In this document: piece by piece, positions 6,889-14,975 of the stretch
Position numbering within the stretch: position 1 is the stretch's first letter
Layout of the letters: each line of letters opens with the position of its first letter
Virus record (IMG/VR): IMGVR_UViG_3300017991_000230
Span: 1 to 37,047 of that record
Length of the DNA stretch: 37,047 nucleotides
Strand: one strand, 5' to 3'
DNA from: a virus
Notes under the pieces: generated by a model
What the model was told of the DNA's origin: nothing
What the model saw: the letters and a program-made list of their open reading frames with translations, nothing else
The model's database searches: none
Program-made: the position numbers and the translations under genes

Positions 6889-7085
6889 GTGACGAAAGCT
6901 ACGGACCACACGCAATTCTACAAAAGAACGTAGATGGTTGCTCTTACACTTACACCATAGGTCACGAGTGGGGTATGAGCGACTGGAGAGCCGACATCTG
7001 CCGAGACGAAGACGCAGTAATAATTGACAGTAGCGAAGGTAGCTTTCGCTCTGTTCTTACTTGGTTCCTGACCAACTGTAACTAG
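6864..7085 (+). CDS. Small hypothetical phage protein
   Basis: This 73-residue frame starts inside the end of the Lar-like gene (25-nt overlap) and ends shortly before an AGGAG that serves the next gene. It is rich in tryptophan, aspartate and glycine and has no recognisable motif or membrane helix. The tight spacing and codon use like its neighbours support a real gene. Function is unknown; small proteins in this position are usually early host-takeover factors (inference). Confidence 0.55.
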   Translation: MAGIYAEVGDESYGPHAILQKNVDGCSYTYTIGHEWGMSDWRADICRDEDAVIIDSSEGSFRSVLTWFLTNCN

Positions 7086-7095
7086 GAGCCAAATA

Positions 7096-7365
7096 ATGAA
7101 GCCAACCGAAACCCAAAAGGAAGTCCTCGCCAACCTGTACAAGATCTTTGGCGAGGGTACAGACGAGTGCTACTCAGTAACACCTACGCAAAACACTTGC
7201 GTCTTCTCGTCTGTCGTCCTAGAGCTAACAGCCATTAAATTCGAGCTCTACATCACCGATGGCGGTAATGTATCTGTTCGTAAGATCTTTTGCCCCACTG
7301 GCCCTCATAAGAGGAACGTACAGGCAATTATTAAACGCCAATTAGAAGAAGGAGGTATCTGGTGA
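7096..7365 (+). CDS. Small hypothetical phage protein
   Basis: The 89-residue frame has a well-placed AGGAG 7 nt before the ATG and overlaps the next GTG start by 4 nt (GTGA). It looks like a small alpha/beta protein, with a helical start (TQKEVLANLYKIFGEG) and alternating strands after it. No motif is recognised. It forms part of a five-gene run of small accessory genes before the packaging genes. Confidence 0.6.
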   Translation: MKPTETQKEVLANLYKIFGEGTDECYSVTPTQNTCVFSSVVLELTAIKFELYITDGGNVSVRKIFCPTGPHKRNVQAIIKRQLEEGGIW

Positions 7366-7640
7366 GAAACTTCACACGTCATCAAGAGAACGCATGTTGT
7401 GCTATTTTACTCGCCTTTAATCGGGTAAGTATGGACCGTTCAGCTCTCGATTTGGGGGTTATGCAGGTTGTCGCCGATCGTATAGATCACACCATTATCA
7501 TGAAGGTCGATGAAATGGGCTGGATAGAGATTAGCAATAATCATCAAGCCTTGCTCGTTGATGCCGCCCAAGAGCTAACCAACATCGGTTACAATAAAAT
7601 AAGGGTTCTGAATTACAAACCACGTCCGACAGGTGGTTAA
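7362..7640 (+). CDS. Small hypothetical phage protein
   Basis: This 92-residue protein starts with GTG, preceded by AAGGAGG about 7 nt upstream and overlapping the previous stop, which indicates translational coupling. The product has a helical N-terminus and a mixed alpha/beta remainder (DRIDHTIIMKVDEMGWIEI). Its general shape resembles that of the preceding gene product, so the two could be distant paralogs. Function is unknown. Confidence 0.6.
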   Translation: MRNFTRHQENACCAILLAFNRVSMDRSALDLGVMQVVADRIDHTIIMKVDEMGWIEISNNHQALLVDAAQELTNIGYNKIRVLNYKPRPTGG

Positions 7641-7641
7641 T

Positions 7642-7824
7642 ATGGACAACATAAGTAGGGAGGATGTGTTCCAAGGTGAGGTTAATGTCGGGTTAACTCG
7701 TGTTCGTCACATAGGGGACAAGGCGAACGTTGAATATCGCCCTCGGCAAAAGTTTTCACTTATCCTTGAACAACGGATGGAACTTGCAAACCTACTCTAT
7801 TGGATAGGCATGCGTAAAGTATAA
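7642..7824 (+). CDS. Small hypothetical phage protein
   Basis: The ATG at 7642 is chosen over the GTG at 7633 because AGGTGG (7630-7635) stands 6 nt upstream. The 60-residue product is charged, with no membrane helix or known motif, and ends in a hydrophobic helix-like LANLLYWIGMRKV. It is the last gene before a 98-bp gap that carries an inverted repeat. Confidence 0.5.
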   Translation: MDNISREDVFQGEVNVGLTRVRHIGDKANVEYRPRQKFSLILEQRMELANLLYWIGMRKV

Positions 7825-7872
7825 ACTACCGTTGTTTAAAGGCTTTATTCAAAGTCCCATTTACAGACTCAC

Positions 7873-7919
7873 AATCCAACGCTATATTAGGGAACGTATA
7901 CCTGATCTAGCGCTGGATT
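7873..7919. promoter_or_regulatory. Large inverted repeat immediately before the candidate small-terminase gene
   Basis: AATCCAACGCTA (7873-7884) pairs with TAGCGCTGGATT (7908-7919): eleven of twelve positions match around a 23-nt loop that itself contains GTATAC. The right arm ends 3 nt before the ATG at 7923, and no normal ribosome site is visible. As DNA it could be the site recognised by the packaging enzyme; as RNA it would hide or replace the ribosome site. Confidence 0.5.
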
Positions 7920-7922
7920 CAT

Positions 7923-8318
7923 ATGTCAACAAAACAACTGTCTACTGAAAACCTCAGAAAACTAATACATGAGGGTAAGGCCAACGACCCTCTCGCTTTC
8001 TTTGAAGCTATAATGTCTGGTCAAGACCCCAGGCAGACATCTAAAATATTTGACCTAGTACACGAAATTAATGACTTTTCCGGGATGCCAGACGAGTCAG
8101 ACTGGAAAGAAATCGTAAAGTGGGTTGACGAAAATTATAAATACGGCACCGTAAGTATATCTGAATCCCACTCGGCCGCTAAAAGTCTAGCCGAATATCT
8201 ACACCCCAAACGTAAACAAGTAGATATTAACAGCGGCTCATCGGCTACTGCTAAACTCCCCGAACTAACTGCCGAAGAAGTAGAACTCTTTAAGGAAGAA
8301 TGGAATGAAGAGTTCTGA
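7923..8318 (+). CDS. Candidate terminase small subunit of the core phage
   Basis: The 131-residue protein directly precedes the large terminase and overlaps it by 14 nt, the usual place of a small terminase. It is mostly helical. The middle (DESDWKEIVKWVDENYKYGTVSISESHSAAKSLAEYL) could include a DNA-binding helix pair, and the C-terminus is acidic (ELTAEEVELFKEEWNEEF), as in small subunits that contact the large subunit. No family signature is certain, so the call rests on gene order and size. A strong inverted repeat sits just upstream of its start. Confidence 0.5.
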   Translation: MSTKQLSTENLRKLIHEGKANDPLAFFEAIMSGQDPRQTSKIFDLVHEINDFSGMPDESDWKEIVKWVDENYKYGTVSISESHSAAKSLAEYLHPKRKQVDINSGSSATAKLPELTAEEVELFKEEWNEEF

Positions 8319-9156
8319 CGACAACGGAGGACGCACGTATAATTGGACGGACAACGAGCTTCGTATGATTAAATACATGTGCGAGAACGATGGTATGCAG
8401 TTTCTTCGTTACTTCTTTAAACTTAGAGAAGGTAACACAATGGTCCGTAATTGGCACCACTACGTGATTGAATACGTTCTCCAGAAAGTCTATGATTGTA
8501 AGATCAATCGCCTTATTATAAACATACCGCCGGGATACACCAAAACAGAGCAAGCTGTAATTAACTTCATTGGTCGTGGTCTTGCTAAAAACCCTCGATC
8601 TAAATACATCCATACTTCTTACTCTGCATCTCTAGCCGCCGACAATAGCGGTAAGGTAAGAGAGATGATTAATTTACCAGAGTACCAAGAACTATGGCCG
8701 ATGGTCCCCAAGATGGACACCGACTCCAAGTCCAAATGGTTCGTAGAGCAAGGTGGTGGAATGATGGCGACAGCCGCCGGAGGACAGATAACAGGTTTCC
8801 GAGCAGGAAGAATGGAAGACGGATTCACTGGTGCTTTTATCATTGATGATCCTGTTAAACCTGACGATGCGTATTCTGAGGTACGACGAGCGGGTATCAA
8901 TAATCGTTTCAATAACACTATGCGTTCTCGCCTCGCCGTGGAGACAGTCCCCATGATTGTAATCATGCAGAGGATACACGAAGATGACTTATCTGGTTAT
9001 CTTCTTAAAGGCGGGTCCGGTGATATGTGGGATCATCTTGTTATCCCTGCAATGTTATCTGAAGAAGAGCTTACCAAAGAATACGATAAAGACTATACAC
9101 ATGGTCGTAAGATAGATATTAACGACGTCCTCGCCGAATTAAGGGGTGCGGCCTAA
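8305..9156 (+). CDS. Terminase large subunit, ATPase half (separate gene)
   Basis: The 283-residue product holds the packaging motor. It has a P-loop variant IPPGYTKTE (residues 74-82), Walker B FIIDDPVKPDD (179-188; catalytic Asp pair 181-182) and a coupling motif IVIMQRIHEDDLSG. It ends with a charged linker and TAA overlapping the next ATG (TAATG). The nuclease domain that normally completes large terminases is in the following frame. The motor would translocate DNA into proheads at the portal. The ATG lies within the end of the previous gene. Splitting a terminase between its two domains is unusual; a sequencing frameshift is the main alternative. Confidence 0.85.
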   Translation: MKSSDDNGGRTYNWTDNELRMIKYMCENDGMQFLRYFFKLREGNTMVRNWHHYVIEYVLQKVYDCKINRLIINIPPGYTKTEQAVINFIGRGLAKNPRSKYIHTSYSASLAADNSGKVREMINLPEYQELWPMVPKMDTDSKSKWFVEQGGGMMATAAGGQITGFRAGRMEDGFTGAFIIDDPVKPDDAYSEVRRAGINNRFNNTMRSRLAVETVPMIVIMQRIHEDDLSGYLLKGGSGDMWDHLVIPAMLSEEELTKEYDKDYTHGRKIDINDVLAELRGAA

Positions 9157-9899
9157 TGTTATTCTCTACCCTAGATATCGCTGAGCTATGTCCCTTAGAG
9201 ATAACACCCAATAGCGCTCTATGGCCGTTCAAACAGAGTATTGAGAAGTTAGAGGTGCTCCGCGAAGGAGACCGATACACATATGCGAGCCAGTATCAGC
9301 AGAATCCATCCCCCCTCGGCGGTGGTATGTTCAAGGACGCTTATTGGAAATACTACGATGAGCCCCCGCCGAGGTTCGATATAATTCGCATCTACGGGGA
9401 CACGGCCCAAAAGACTTCTGAGAAGAACGACTACAGTGTTTTCCAATGCTGGGGTAGATACGAGAACAAACTTTACCTTATAGATCAAATAAGAGGTAAG
9501 TGGGAAGCCCCTCAACTAGAGTCGGCGATGTACGAGTTCTGGTTAAAACATAAGCCGAATCTACATCGCCCTAATGGGGCCTCGTGCGTTAAGATCGAGG
9601 ATAAGAGCTCCGGTTCTTCTCTCATACAATCTATCCAAAAGAACTATTCCATACCTATTGAGCCTATTCCACGAGATAAAGATAAGGTATTCAGGGCGAT
9701 GGGTGTGGTTAAGTATTTCGCTTCTGGTTACATTTATCTTCCTGCTCATGCGGATTACATTAGCGATTATAAAGATGAGTTTCGTAAATTCACACCGCTA
9801 ATGACACACGCACATGATGACCAAATAGACCCAACTATGGATGCCGTTGAGGATTTACTTATTTTCGAGGACTTCTTATATACGGATTCAAACGCATAA
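9156..9899 (+). CDS. Terminase large subunit, nuclease half (separate gene)
   Basis: The 247-residue product begins with the linker typical of mid-terminase (PNSALWPFKQSIEKLEVLR, then YASQYQQNPSPLGGGMFK) and continues as an RNase H-like headful nuclease. Likely metal ligands are Asp82 in IYGDTAQK, Glu148/Asp149 in VKIEDKSSG and Asp221/Asp222 in HAHDDQIDP. Together with the upstream ATPase gene it equals one standard terminase of about 530 residues. The start ATG overlaps the upstream stop as TAATG, which favours termination-reinitiation. Its own end overlaps another tiny ORF in the same TAATG fashion. Confidence 0.85.
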   Translation: MLFSTLDIAELCPLEITPNSALWPFKQSIEKLEVLREGDRYTYASQYQQNPSPLGGGMFKDAYWKYYDEPPPRFDIIRIYGDTAQKTSEKNDYSVFQCWGRYENKLYLIDQIRGKWEAPQLESAMYEFWLKHKPNLHRPNGASCVKIEDKSSGSSLIQSIQKNYSIPIEPIPRDKDKVFRAMGVVKYFASGYIYLPAHADYISDYKDEFRKFTPLMTHAHDDQIDPTMDAVEDLLIFEDFLYTDSNA

Positions 9900-10039
9900 T
9901 GGAAGTCCTAGGATTATTAGAATGGACAGCATTGAAGCTCAGGAGATTATTCTTCAGGACTAAATGTTTAATGGGTGACTTGAGTTTCACAATGCGGCTT
10001 ATATCATATAAGATAAATAGATTACGGAGAAAGAAATGA
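9899..10039 (+). CDS. Tiny basic ORF bridging terminase and portal genes
   Basis: A 46-codon frame begins at a TAATG overlap with the terminase stop and ends in an ATGA overlap with the portal start, so it exactly fills the only gap in the packaging operon. The peptide is strongly basic (it ends RLRRKK and has about a dozen Lys/Arg), with hydrophobic residues between. Such precise nesting is hard to explain by chance. It may be a real small protein or mainly a means of keeping ribosomes coupled to the portal start. No homolog is recognised. Confidence 0.5.
   Translation: MEVLGLLEWTALKLRRLFFRTKCLMGDLSFTMRLISYKINRLRRKK
9998..10012. promoter_or_regulatory. 15-bp palindrome CTTATAT-C-ATATAAG
   Basis: A perfect 7-bp inverted repeat with a single central base lies 24 bp before the portal ATG, inside the tiny ORF. 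It could be an operator or simply an AT-rich coincidence. Confidence 0.25.
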
Positions 10040-11505
10040 CCTCTGCTTTAACACGTTTAAGGAATGAAGTTGCGATGAAAAAGATCAACAGTGGTCAGGC
10101 CGCAATCTTCACCGAAGTAAGAGACGGACTTGAGAACTTAGTTTCCAACTTCAATACGGAGATGGACCCTCGCGCATATAGTAAGTTTAAGGACACACGT
10201 CAACTTCAGTTGGCTGGTGCTCGTGAAGAACTAACAGCTATGTATAAAACTAATTGGTTAATCGGTAAGATTATCGACATTATACCAAAAGATATGACCA
10301 GGGAATGGAGAAACTTCACTTCTCCTGATCTTGAACCAGAGCAGATAGAAGAGATAGTAGAGCTGGAAAAACACTTAAAGCTTCGTAAGTATTTCCGTGA
10401 GGCTCATCAATGGGGTCGGCTCTACGGTACTGGCTTTATCGTTATGAATATTGATGATGGGTTAAATAACCCCGAAGCCCCGTTGATTATTGAAAAACTC
10501 AAACCTGGATGTATTAAACATTTCAAGACTATAGACCGTTACTATATCGACAATAATCAGGTTGAGCCTATCCAAGACCCGCTAAATGAGAACTTCGGGA
10601 GACCTGAGTTTTATCGTATCCGTAATACAAATGTTAAGATCCATTATACGCGATTAATCCGCTTCGATGGTGTCGAGCTACCTTACGAAGCGTATCGTAG
10701 GAATGCTTATAACCATGGTACTTTTATCGATCGCCTCTACGACATGATCCTAAACTTCGAAACAGTTACCAACGGAACCGCGACAATGGTACATGAGACC
10801 AACACTGATGTAGTTAAGGTAGAAGGTCTCATGAACTACTTACAATCCCCTGAGGGGGAAGCCAAGGTACGTAAACGATTCGCCATGGCAAAGATGCTGA
10901 AGAGCTTTAATAATATGATGCTCCTAGACTCTAAGGAAGAATATCAAAAGAACAGTAATACTTTCGCAAGTTTACCCGAGCTCATGGATCGTTATGGCTT
11001 ATTCCTTTCGGCAGCTACCGATGTCCCAGCGACTCGCATGTTAGGTAGCTCGGCATCGGGCTTGAACGCCACTGGTGAAGGTGATCTTAAAAACTATTAC
11101 GATAATATCTCTGCTACCCAGGAAGCCGACTACGCTCCTAAGTTAGATTACTTAGACCGTATCTTAGAGAAGCACCTTGGTTTTGAAGAAGATACCATAC
11201 AGTACGAGTTTAATTCCTTATTCCAAATGACCCCCCAGGAAACAGCTACTCTTAATAAGACCAGAGCCGAGACCGATAACATCTACTATAACATGGGTGT
11301 TTTAACAGAATCCCAGATTGCAAAGCAACTCAAGCAAGATGGTATTTACGATAATATAACTGACGAAGATATTGAAGAATTAGAAGAGCTGGAGGACTTA
11401 GATGAGTTTACTACCGATCCCTCGGAACCTTCGGATACCCCTGAACAAGAGATTGAAGAAGGAGAGGAAGAAGACAGCGAATCCGATACGGATACCGAAG
11501 AGTAA
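10036..11505 (+). CDS. Portal protein (DUF1073 type)
   Basis: The 489-residue protein matches the DUF1073 portal family in length, position after terminase and recognisable blocks (YKTNWLIGKIIDIIPKDMTR near residues 70-89; HQWGRLYGTGFIVMNIDDG; a late MLGSSASGLNATGEGDLKNY segment). It forms the dodecameric ring at the capsid vertex, through which DNA is packaged and to which the neck binds. An AACGGAG-like site precedes the ATG, which overlaps the tiny ORF's stop. The last 35 codons encode an acidic tail (about residues 455-489), and the next gene begins inside it in another frame. Confidence 0.9.
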   Translation: MTSALTRLRNEVAMKKINSGQAAIFTEVRDGLENLVSNFNTEMDPRAYSKFKDTRQLQLAGAREELTAMYKTNWLIGKIIDIIPKDMTREWRNFTSPDLEPEQIEEIVELEKHLKLRKYFREAHQWGRLYGTGFIVMNIDDGLNNPEAPLIIEKLKPGCIKHFKTIDRYYIDNNQVEPIQDPLNENFGRPEFYRIRNTNVKIHYTRLIRFDGVELPYEAYRRNAYNHGTFIDRLYDMILNFETVTNGTATMVHETNTDVVKVEGLMNYLQSPEGEAKVRKRFAMAKMLKSFNNMMLLDSKEEYQKNSNTFASLPELMDRYGLFLSAATDVPATRMLGSSASGLNATGEGDLKNYYDNISATQEADYAPKLDYLDRILEKHLGFEEDTIQYEFNSLFQMTPQETATLNKTRAETDNIYYNMGVLTESQIAKQLKQDGIYDNITDEDIEELEELEDLDEFTTDPSEPSDTPEQEIEEGEEEDSESDTDTEE

Positions 11506-12232
11506 CGAAGTTCGTTATCGTCGCCAACTCCAAGCTCTTGCTTTGAGGTTGATTCGCGATGTTAGAAGTAAGGTCATACCCGTACTGAAACAGTACGAGA
11601 CCGAATATGTTAACGACGCTTATGCTACTGTTCTTGAAGAGGTATTTGATGCCCTTCGCAGAGAATATAATGATGTCGCTAAGACAGCGAAGAACGTTTC
11701 TCAGCAATTTGTTGATGGGGTTAACCGAACTAATCGCCAGAGGTTCTATACTTCTATGGAACAAGCTGTCGGGCTTAATCTCCAAAATATTATCCAAGAC
11801 GAAGACCTGAATGACATACTACGTGCTACTACAAGAGAGAACGTTAATCTGATCAACTCTATCCCCGATGAGTATCTAAAGAATATAGAGTCCATCGTAT
11901 TCACTGGTACAACACGAGGTACGAAGTTTGGTTCTATGATGACTCAGATAGCGAAAGCAGGTAGGGTATCAAATAATAAAGCTAAGTTAATAGCACGTGA
12001 TCAGACTACAAAGTTAAATTCAGCTCTTAATCAACAGAGACAACAGAACCTAGGGATAGAAGAGTATGTGTGGATTACAGCTCAAGACGGAGATCGGGTT
12101 CGAGAAAGCCACCGTAAGAACCATGGTAAGACATTCAGGTGGGATAGGCCACCTAAGGAAACTGGACATCCAGGTAACGATATTAACTGTCGATGTGTGG
12201 CCAAACCGATCATTAAATTAGAAAATTTATGA
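11402..12232 (+). CDS. Minor head protein, MuF / SPP1 gp7 family
   Basis: The 276-residue product ends with the MuF signature (GDRVRESHRKNHG, then a proline-rich stretch and PGNDINCRCVAKP). It is a minor capsid protein attached to the portal and possibly ejected with the DNA. The ATG at 11402 is supported by GGAGG (11391-11395) with a 6-nt gap. It therefore starts 104 nt before the portal stop, and its first 30 residues (LNKRLKKERKK...) are strongly basic, read from the same DNA that encodes the acidic portal tail. Start choice is good despite the long overlap. Confidence 0.85.
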   Translation: MSLLPIPRNLRIPLNKRLKKERKKTANPIRIPKSNEVRYRRQLQALALRLIRDVRSKVIPVLKQYETEYVNDAYATVLEEVFDALRREYNDVAKTAKNVSQQFVDGVNRTNRQRFYTSMEQAVGLNLQNIIQDEDLNDILRATTRENVNLINSIPDEYLKNIESIVFTGTTRGTKFGSMMTQIAKAGRVSNNKAKLIARDQTTKLNSALNQQRQQNLGIEEYVWITAQDGDRVRESHRKNHGKTFRWDRPPKETGHPGNDINCRCVAKPIIKLENL

Positions 12233-12239
12233 ATTGGTA

Positions 12240-12268
12240 TTTACTTATTCACTAATCTGTTTTATATT
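12240..12268 (+). promoter_or_regulatory. Candidate promoter for the head operon
   Basis: TTTACT (12240-12245) and TATATT (12263-12268) are separated by 17 nt in the 59-bp gap between the MuF and DUF2213 genes. The -10 box is a good match and the -35 box is moderate. Confidence 0.4.
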
Positions 12269-12291
12269 GTTTCACAACCTAGGGAAAGCAA

Positions 12292-13413
12292 ATGTTCATA
12301 ACTGACAAACTAACTCTGAATTCACAACGAGTTTACTCTGACGAAGGGTTCCTCACTGCCCCGGCTCTTATCGGCCGAACTGGTATACAAGAGTATCGAG
12401 CACGTGAGATGAAGCTTACCGACAGAGACCCTAACGAAATTATCCGGGTATTCCGACCAGCGGAAGAAGTATTCAAAAAAGATAGTATGTCGTCTTTCGC
12501 GAACAAGCCCGTAACGAATAATCACCCTCCTGAATTAGTTAATTCTAAGAACTTCAAAGAATACAGTGTTGGCTTTTCAGGAAATGAAATAACTCAGGAT
12601 GGTGATTTTATTAAAGCAGAGATCCACGTTACCGACGAAGTTGCTATACGTAATATAGAAGCGGGTAAGGTGGAGCTATCCAATGGTTATACTTGTGATA
12701 TTGAATGGATACCAGGGGTCACTGAAGATGGCGTAGAGTACGAAGCCATTCAAACAAACATAAAAGGTAATCATATTGCAATTGTTGCAAAAGGCCGAGC
12801 GGGGAGTGCCTGCAAAGTGGCCGATTCTATGTCTTTAGAAGGAGACGAAACGCTAATGAAGATTACACATGATGGCGTTGAGTACGAAGTAACTGAACAG
12901 GTCGGTCAGGTCTTTGACAAGTTACAGACTCAACTCAAGGATGCCGAAAAAGAAGCAGAGGAGGCCAAAAAGGACTCCAAAGCTAAAGACGGTGATATGG
13001 AAAACATGAAGAAAGAAGCCAAGGAGACCAAAGATGCTCTTCAGGCCAAACTTGATGATGCCAAATCCAAAATCCCAACCACTGATTCTCTTGACGAAAT
13101 GGTCAAGTCACGTGTTGCCTTTATCGACACCGCTAAGAAGGTTAAAGCCGACTTAGAATTTGAAGGTAAAGACGAAGCGACTATCCGCAAAGAATTAGTT
13201 GCTGACGCATATCCCGACGTAAAGATCGAAGATTGCTCTGATGAGTACATCTCTGCTCGTTTTGATATTTTGGTAGAGGACTCTGCCGGAACAAACAAGT
13301 TGGACGAGGTTCTTAAGAAGACCGTAACTGACTCTGTTATTAAGAAGCCTGAGCTTTCTCCCTCTGAAAAAGCTCGTCAAAAATTTATCGATTCTCAGAA
13401 TGGAGGTAAGTAA
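12292..13413 (+). CDS. DUF2213 head protein (probable maturation protease with scaffold-like tail)
   Basis: The N-terminal half (residues 1-185) is the DUF2213 domain found beside myophage capsid genes, with YSDEGFLTAPALIGRTG, NKPVTNNHPPELV and a KGNHIAIVAKGRAG strand. The histidine/serine-rich blocks resemble prohead proteases, and I infer a capsid-maturation role. Residues about 210-265 are charged and heptad-like (KDAEKEAEEAKKDSKAKDGD), as in internal scaffolds, and the C-terminus is lysine-rich. The protein is 373 residues long and overlaps the next gene by one base (TAATG). No separate scaffold gene is seen, so this protein may combine protease and scaffold. Confidence 0.75.
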   Translation: MFITDKLTLNSQRVYSDEGFLTAPALIGRTGIQEYRAREMKLTDRDPNEIIRVFRPAEEVFKKDSMSSFANKPVTNNHPPELVNSKNFKEYSVGFSGNEITQDGDFIKAEIHVTDEVAIRNIEAGKVELSNGYTCDIEWIPGVTEDGVEYEAIQTNIKGNHIAIVAKGRAGSACKVADSMSLEGDETLMKITHDGVEYEVTEQVGQVFDKLQTQLKDAEKEAEEAKKDSKAKDGDMENMKKEAKETKDALQAKLDDAKSKIPTTDSLDEMVKSRVAFIDTAKKVKADLEFEGKDEATIRKELVADAYPDVKIEDCSDEYISARFDILVEDSAGTNKLDEVLKKTVTDSVIKKPELSPSEKARQKFIDSQNGGK

Positions 13414-13892
13414 TGTCTGCTCAGACATCATATACCAAGAACATCGGGAAAGCTCTTCCCGGACTTATCTACGCTCTGCATCCTTCAAAGATTGATTCTC
13501 GCGCCGTTGAAACGGCCGCTGGTATCGGCTTTGGCGTTGCTGTGAGCCGTGGTACTGACAAAGACAATCAAGTCATTGTCGGTGGAACTGACTTCTTCGG
13601 TATCACTGTTCGCTCTCTTGAGCGTGAAGGTGTGTACGGAACTGGTCTCACTCAGTATGACCAAAAAGAAACCGCCGGTCTTCTTCGCGAAGGTTATATC
13701 TGGGCTATCTGTCCCGCAGGTTGTACCCCCGGTCAGCCCGTTAAATATGACGACACCACTGGAGTTCTCGATCAAGGGGCCGCTGGTGTAGGCGAAACTC
13801 AGCTTGACGGAGCCGTATGGGACACTACTGCTGCCGCTGGTGAGCTCGCTGTTATCAAACTCGACAACACTAACACCACCGCTGGATCATAA
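13413..13892 (+). CDS. Capsid decoration (structural cement) protein
   Basis: The 159-residue protein sits between protease/scaffold and major capsid genes and is rich in glycine, threonine and alanine with short strands. The pattern (GIGFGVAVSRGT..., FGITVRSLERE, GYIWAICPAGCTPGQPVKYDDTTG) resembles the gp24-like/DUF2190-type cement proteins that stud myophage capsids. It starts at a TAATG overlap and is followed by AAGGAGA before the capsid gene. Codon use is strongly biased, as in the capsid gene, consistent with high expression. Confidence 0.7.
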   Translation: MSAQTSYTKNIGKALPGLIYALHPSKIDSRAVETAAGIGFGVAVSRGTDKDNQVIVGGTDFFGITVRSLEREGVYGTGLTQYDQKETAGLLREGYIWAICPAGCTPGQPVKYDDTTGVLDQGAAGVGETQLDGAVWDTTAAAGELAVIKLDNTNTTAGS

Positions 13893-13905
13893 GGAGATTT
13901 GAATT

Positions 13906-14964
13906 ATGACCACACGTTTTGAACTTGCCGATGGTTCTTACATCCTCACTGACGGTGTACACGGAACCCTCAATCTTAAGAATGCCGACGGCGGTGAAAC
14001 TAACATCGCCATGGATTCTGATATCGTTCGTAATATCGGTTCAGTCTTTACTGATGCCGAGCAAGGTGCGTTCTTCGCACGTGAGCTTGAGTACATTAAA
14101 GCCCGTACTTACGATGTACAATACGCTGAGCTGAAAGCACGAATGCTCTTCCCCGTCTCTAATGATGGCGGTAAAGGTGTCGACACTATCACTTACCGCA
14201 CCTATGACCAGGTTGGTACTGCTAAGATCATCAACGCTTATGCCGATGATCTCCCCCGAGCAGACGTAGCGGGTAAAGAAACCACCATCCCCGTTCGTTC
14301 TGTAGGTAGTTCCTACGGTTACAACTTGGATGAAATCCAATCTGCCCAACTCGTTGGTCGTCCTCTTGATCAGCGTCGTGCTAATGCTGCTCGTCGTGCT
14401 GTAGAGCAGGTCGTCAATGACGTTGCTTTCTTCGGTTCTGATGCCGATGGGCTTCCTGGTTTCTTCTCTAACCCCAATATCCCTACCGGATCGGTTGTTA
14501 ATCCTGGTTCTGGTACCGAGTGGGTGAACAAGACTCCTGACCAGATTATCTTCGACATCAATGCCGTTCTCGGTGATGTTTGGGAAGGTACCGCTATGAT
14601 CGAGTCTGCAAATAAAATCATGATCCCCCCTGCCCAGTGGAACTACATCGCTTCCACTCCTCGTGCAAGTAATAGCGACACTACCATTGCCAGCTTCGTT
14701 GGTGATGCGAGCCCCTTCTTGGGCTCTGCCGCTGATATCGTTCCTGTTAACGAATGTTCTACTCAGTTCAACGCTGTGATTACCAACGACGTTATGGTTG
14801 CTTATACTATGAGCCCCGATAAACTTCAGTTGGAAATCCCCGTTGAAATGGAATGGATGCCCGTTCAACAGAAAAATCTTGAGTTCGTTGTACCTGGTCG
14901 TCTCCGTCTGGGCGGACTCAATGTATACTATCCTCTCTCAGCGGCCTTCCGCGAGGGTATTTAA
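13906..14964 (+). CDS. Major capsid protein (DUF2184 family)
   Basis: The 352-residue protein fits the DUF2184 major capsid family. Diagnostic blocks are DIVRNIGSVFTDAEQGAFFA and ELEYIKARTYDVQYAELKAR near the start, TITYRTYDQVGTAKIINAYA, then IPVRSVGSSYGYNLDEI and RRANAARRAVEQVVNDVAFF in the middle. It would adopt the HK97 fold and build the icosahedral shell. AAGGAG precedes the ATG. The gene uses a narrow set of codons compared with its neighbours, as expected for the most abundant virion protein. A long antisense open frame here is a by-product of that bias. Confidence 0.92.
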   Translation: MTTRFELADGSYILTDGVHGTLNLKNADGGETNIAMDSDIVRNIGSVFTDAEQGAFFARELEYIKARTYDVQYAELKARMLFPVSNDGGKGVDTITYRTYDQVGTAKIINAYADDLPRADVAGKETTIPVRSVGSSYGYNLDEIQSAQLVGRPLDQRRANAARRAVEQVVNDVAFFGSDADGLPGFFSNPNIPTGSVVNPGSGTEWVNKTPDQIIFDINAVLGDVWEGTAMIESANKIMIPPAQWNYIASTPRASNSDTTIASFVGDASPFLGSAADIVPVNECSTQFNAVITNDVMVAYTMSPDKLQLEIPVEMEWMPVQQKNLEFVVPGRLRLGGLNVYYPLSAAFREGI

Positions 14965-14975
14965 GGAGTTAACAT

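Noticed and set aside
14041-14868. A 275-codon open frame antisense to the major capsid gene
   Set aside because: It lies wholly inside the capsid gene and its openness follows from that gene's narrow codon use; the translation has no recognisable features or upstream ribosome site.
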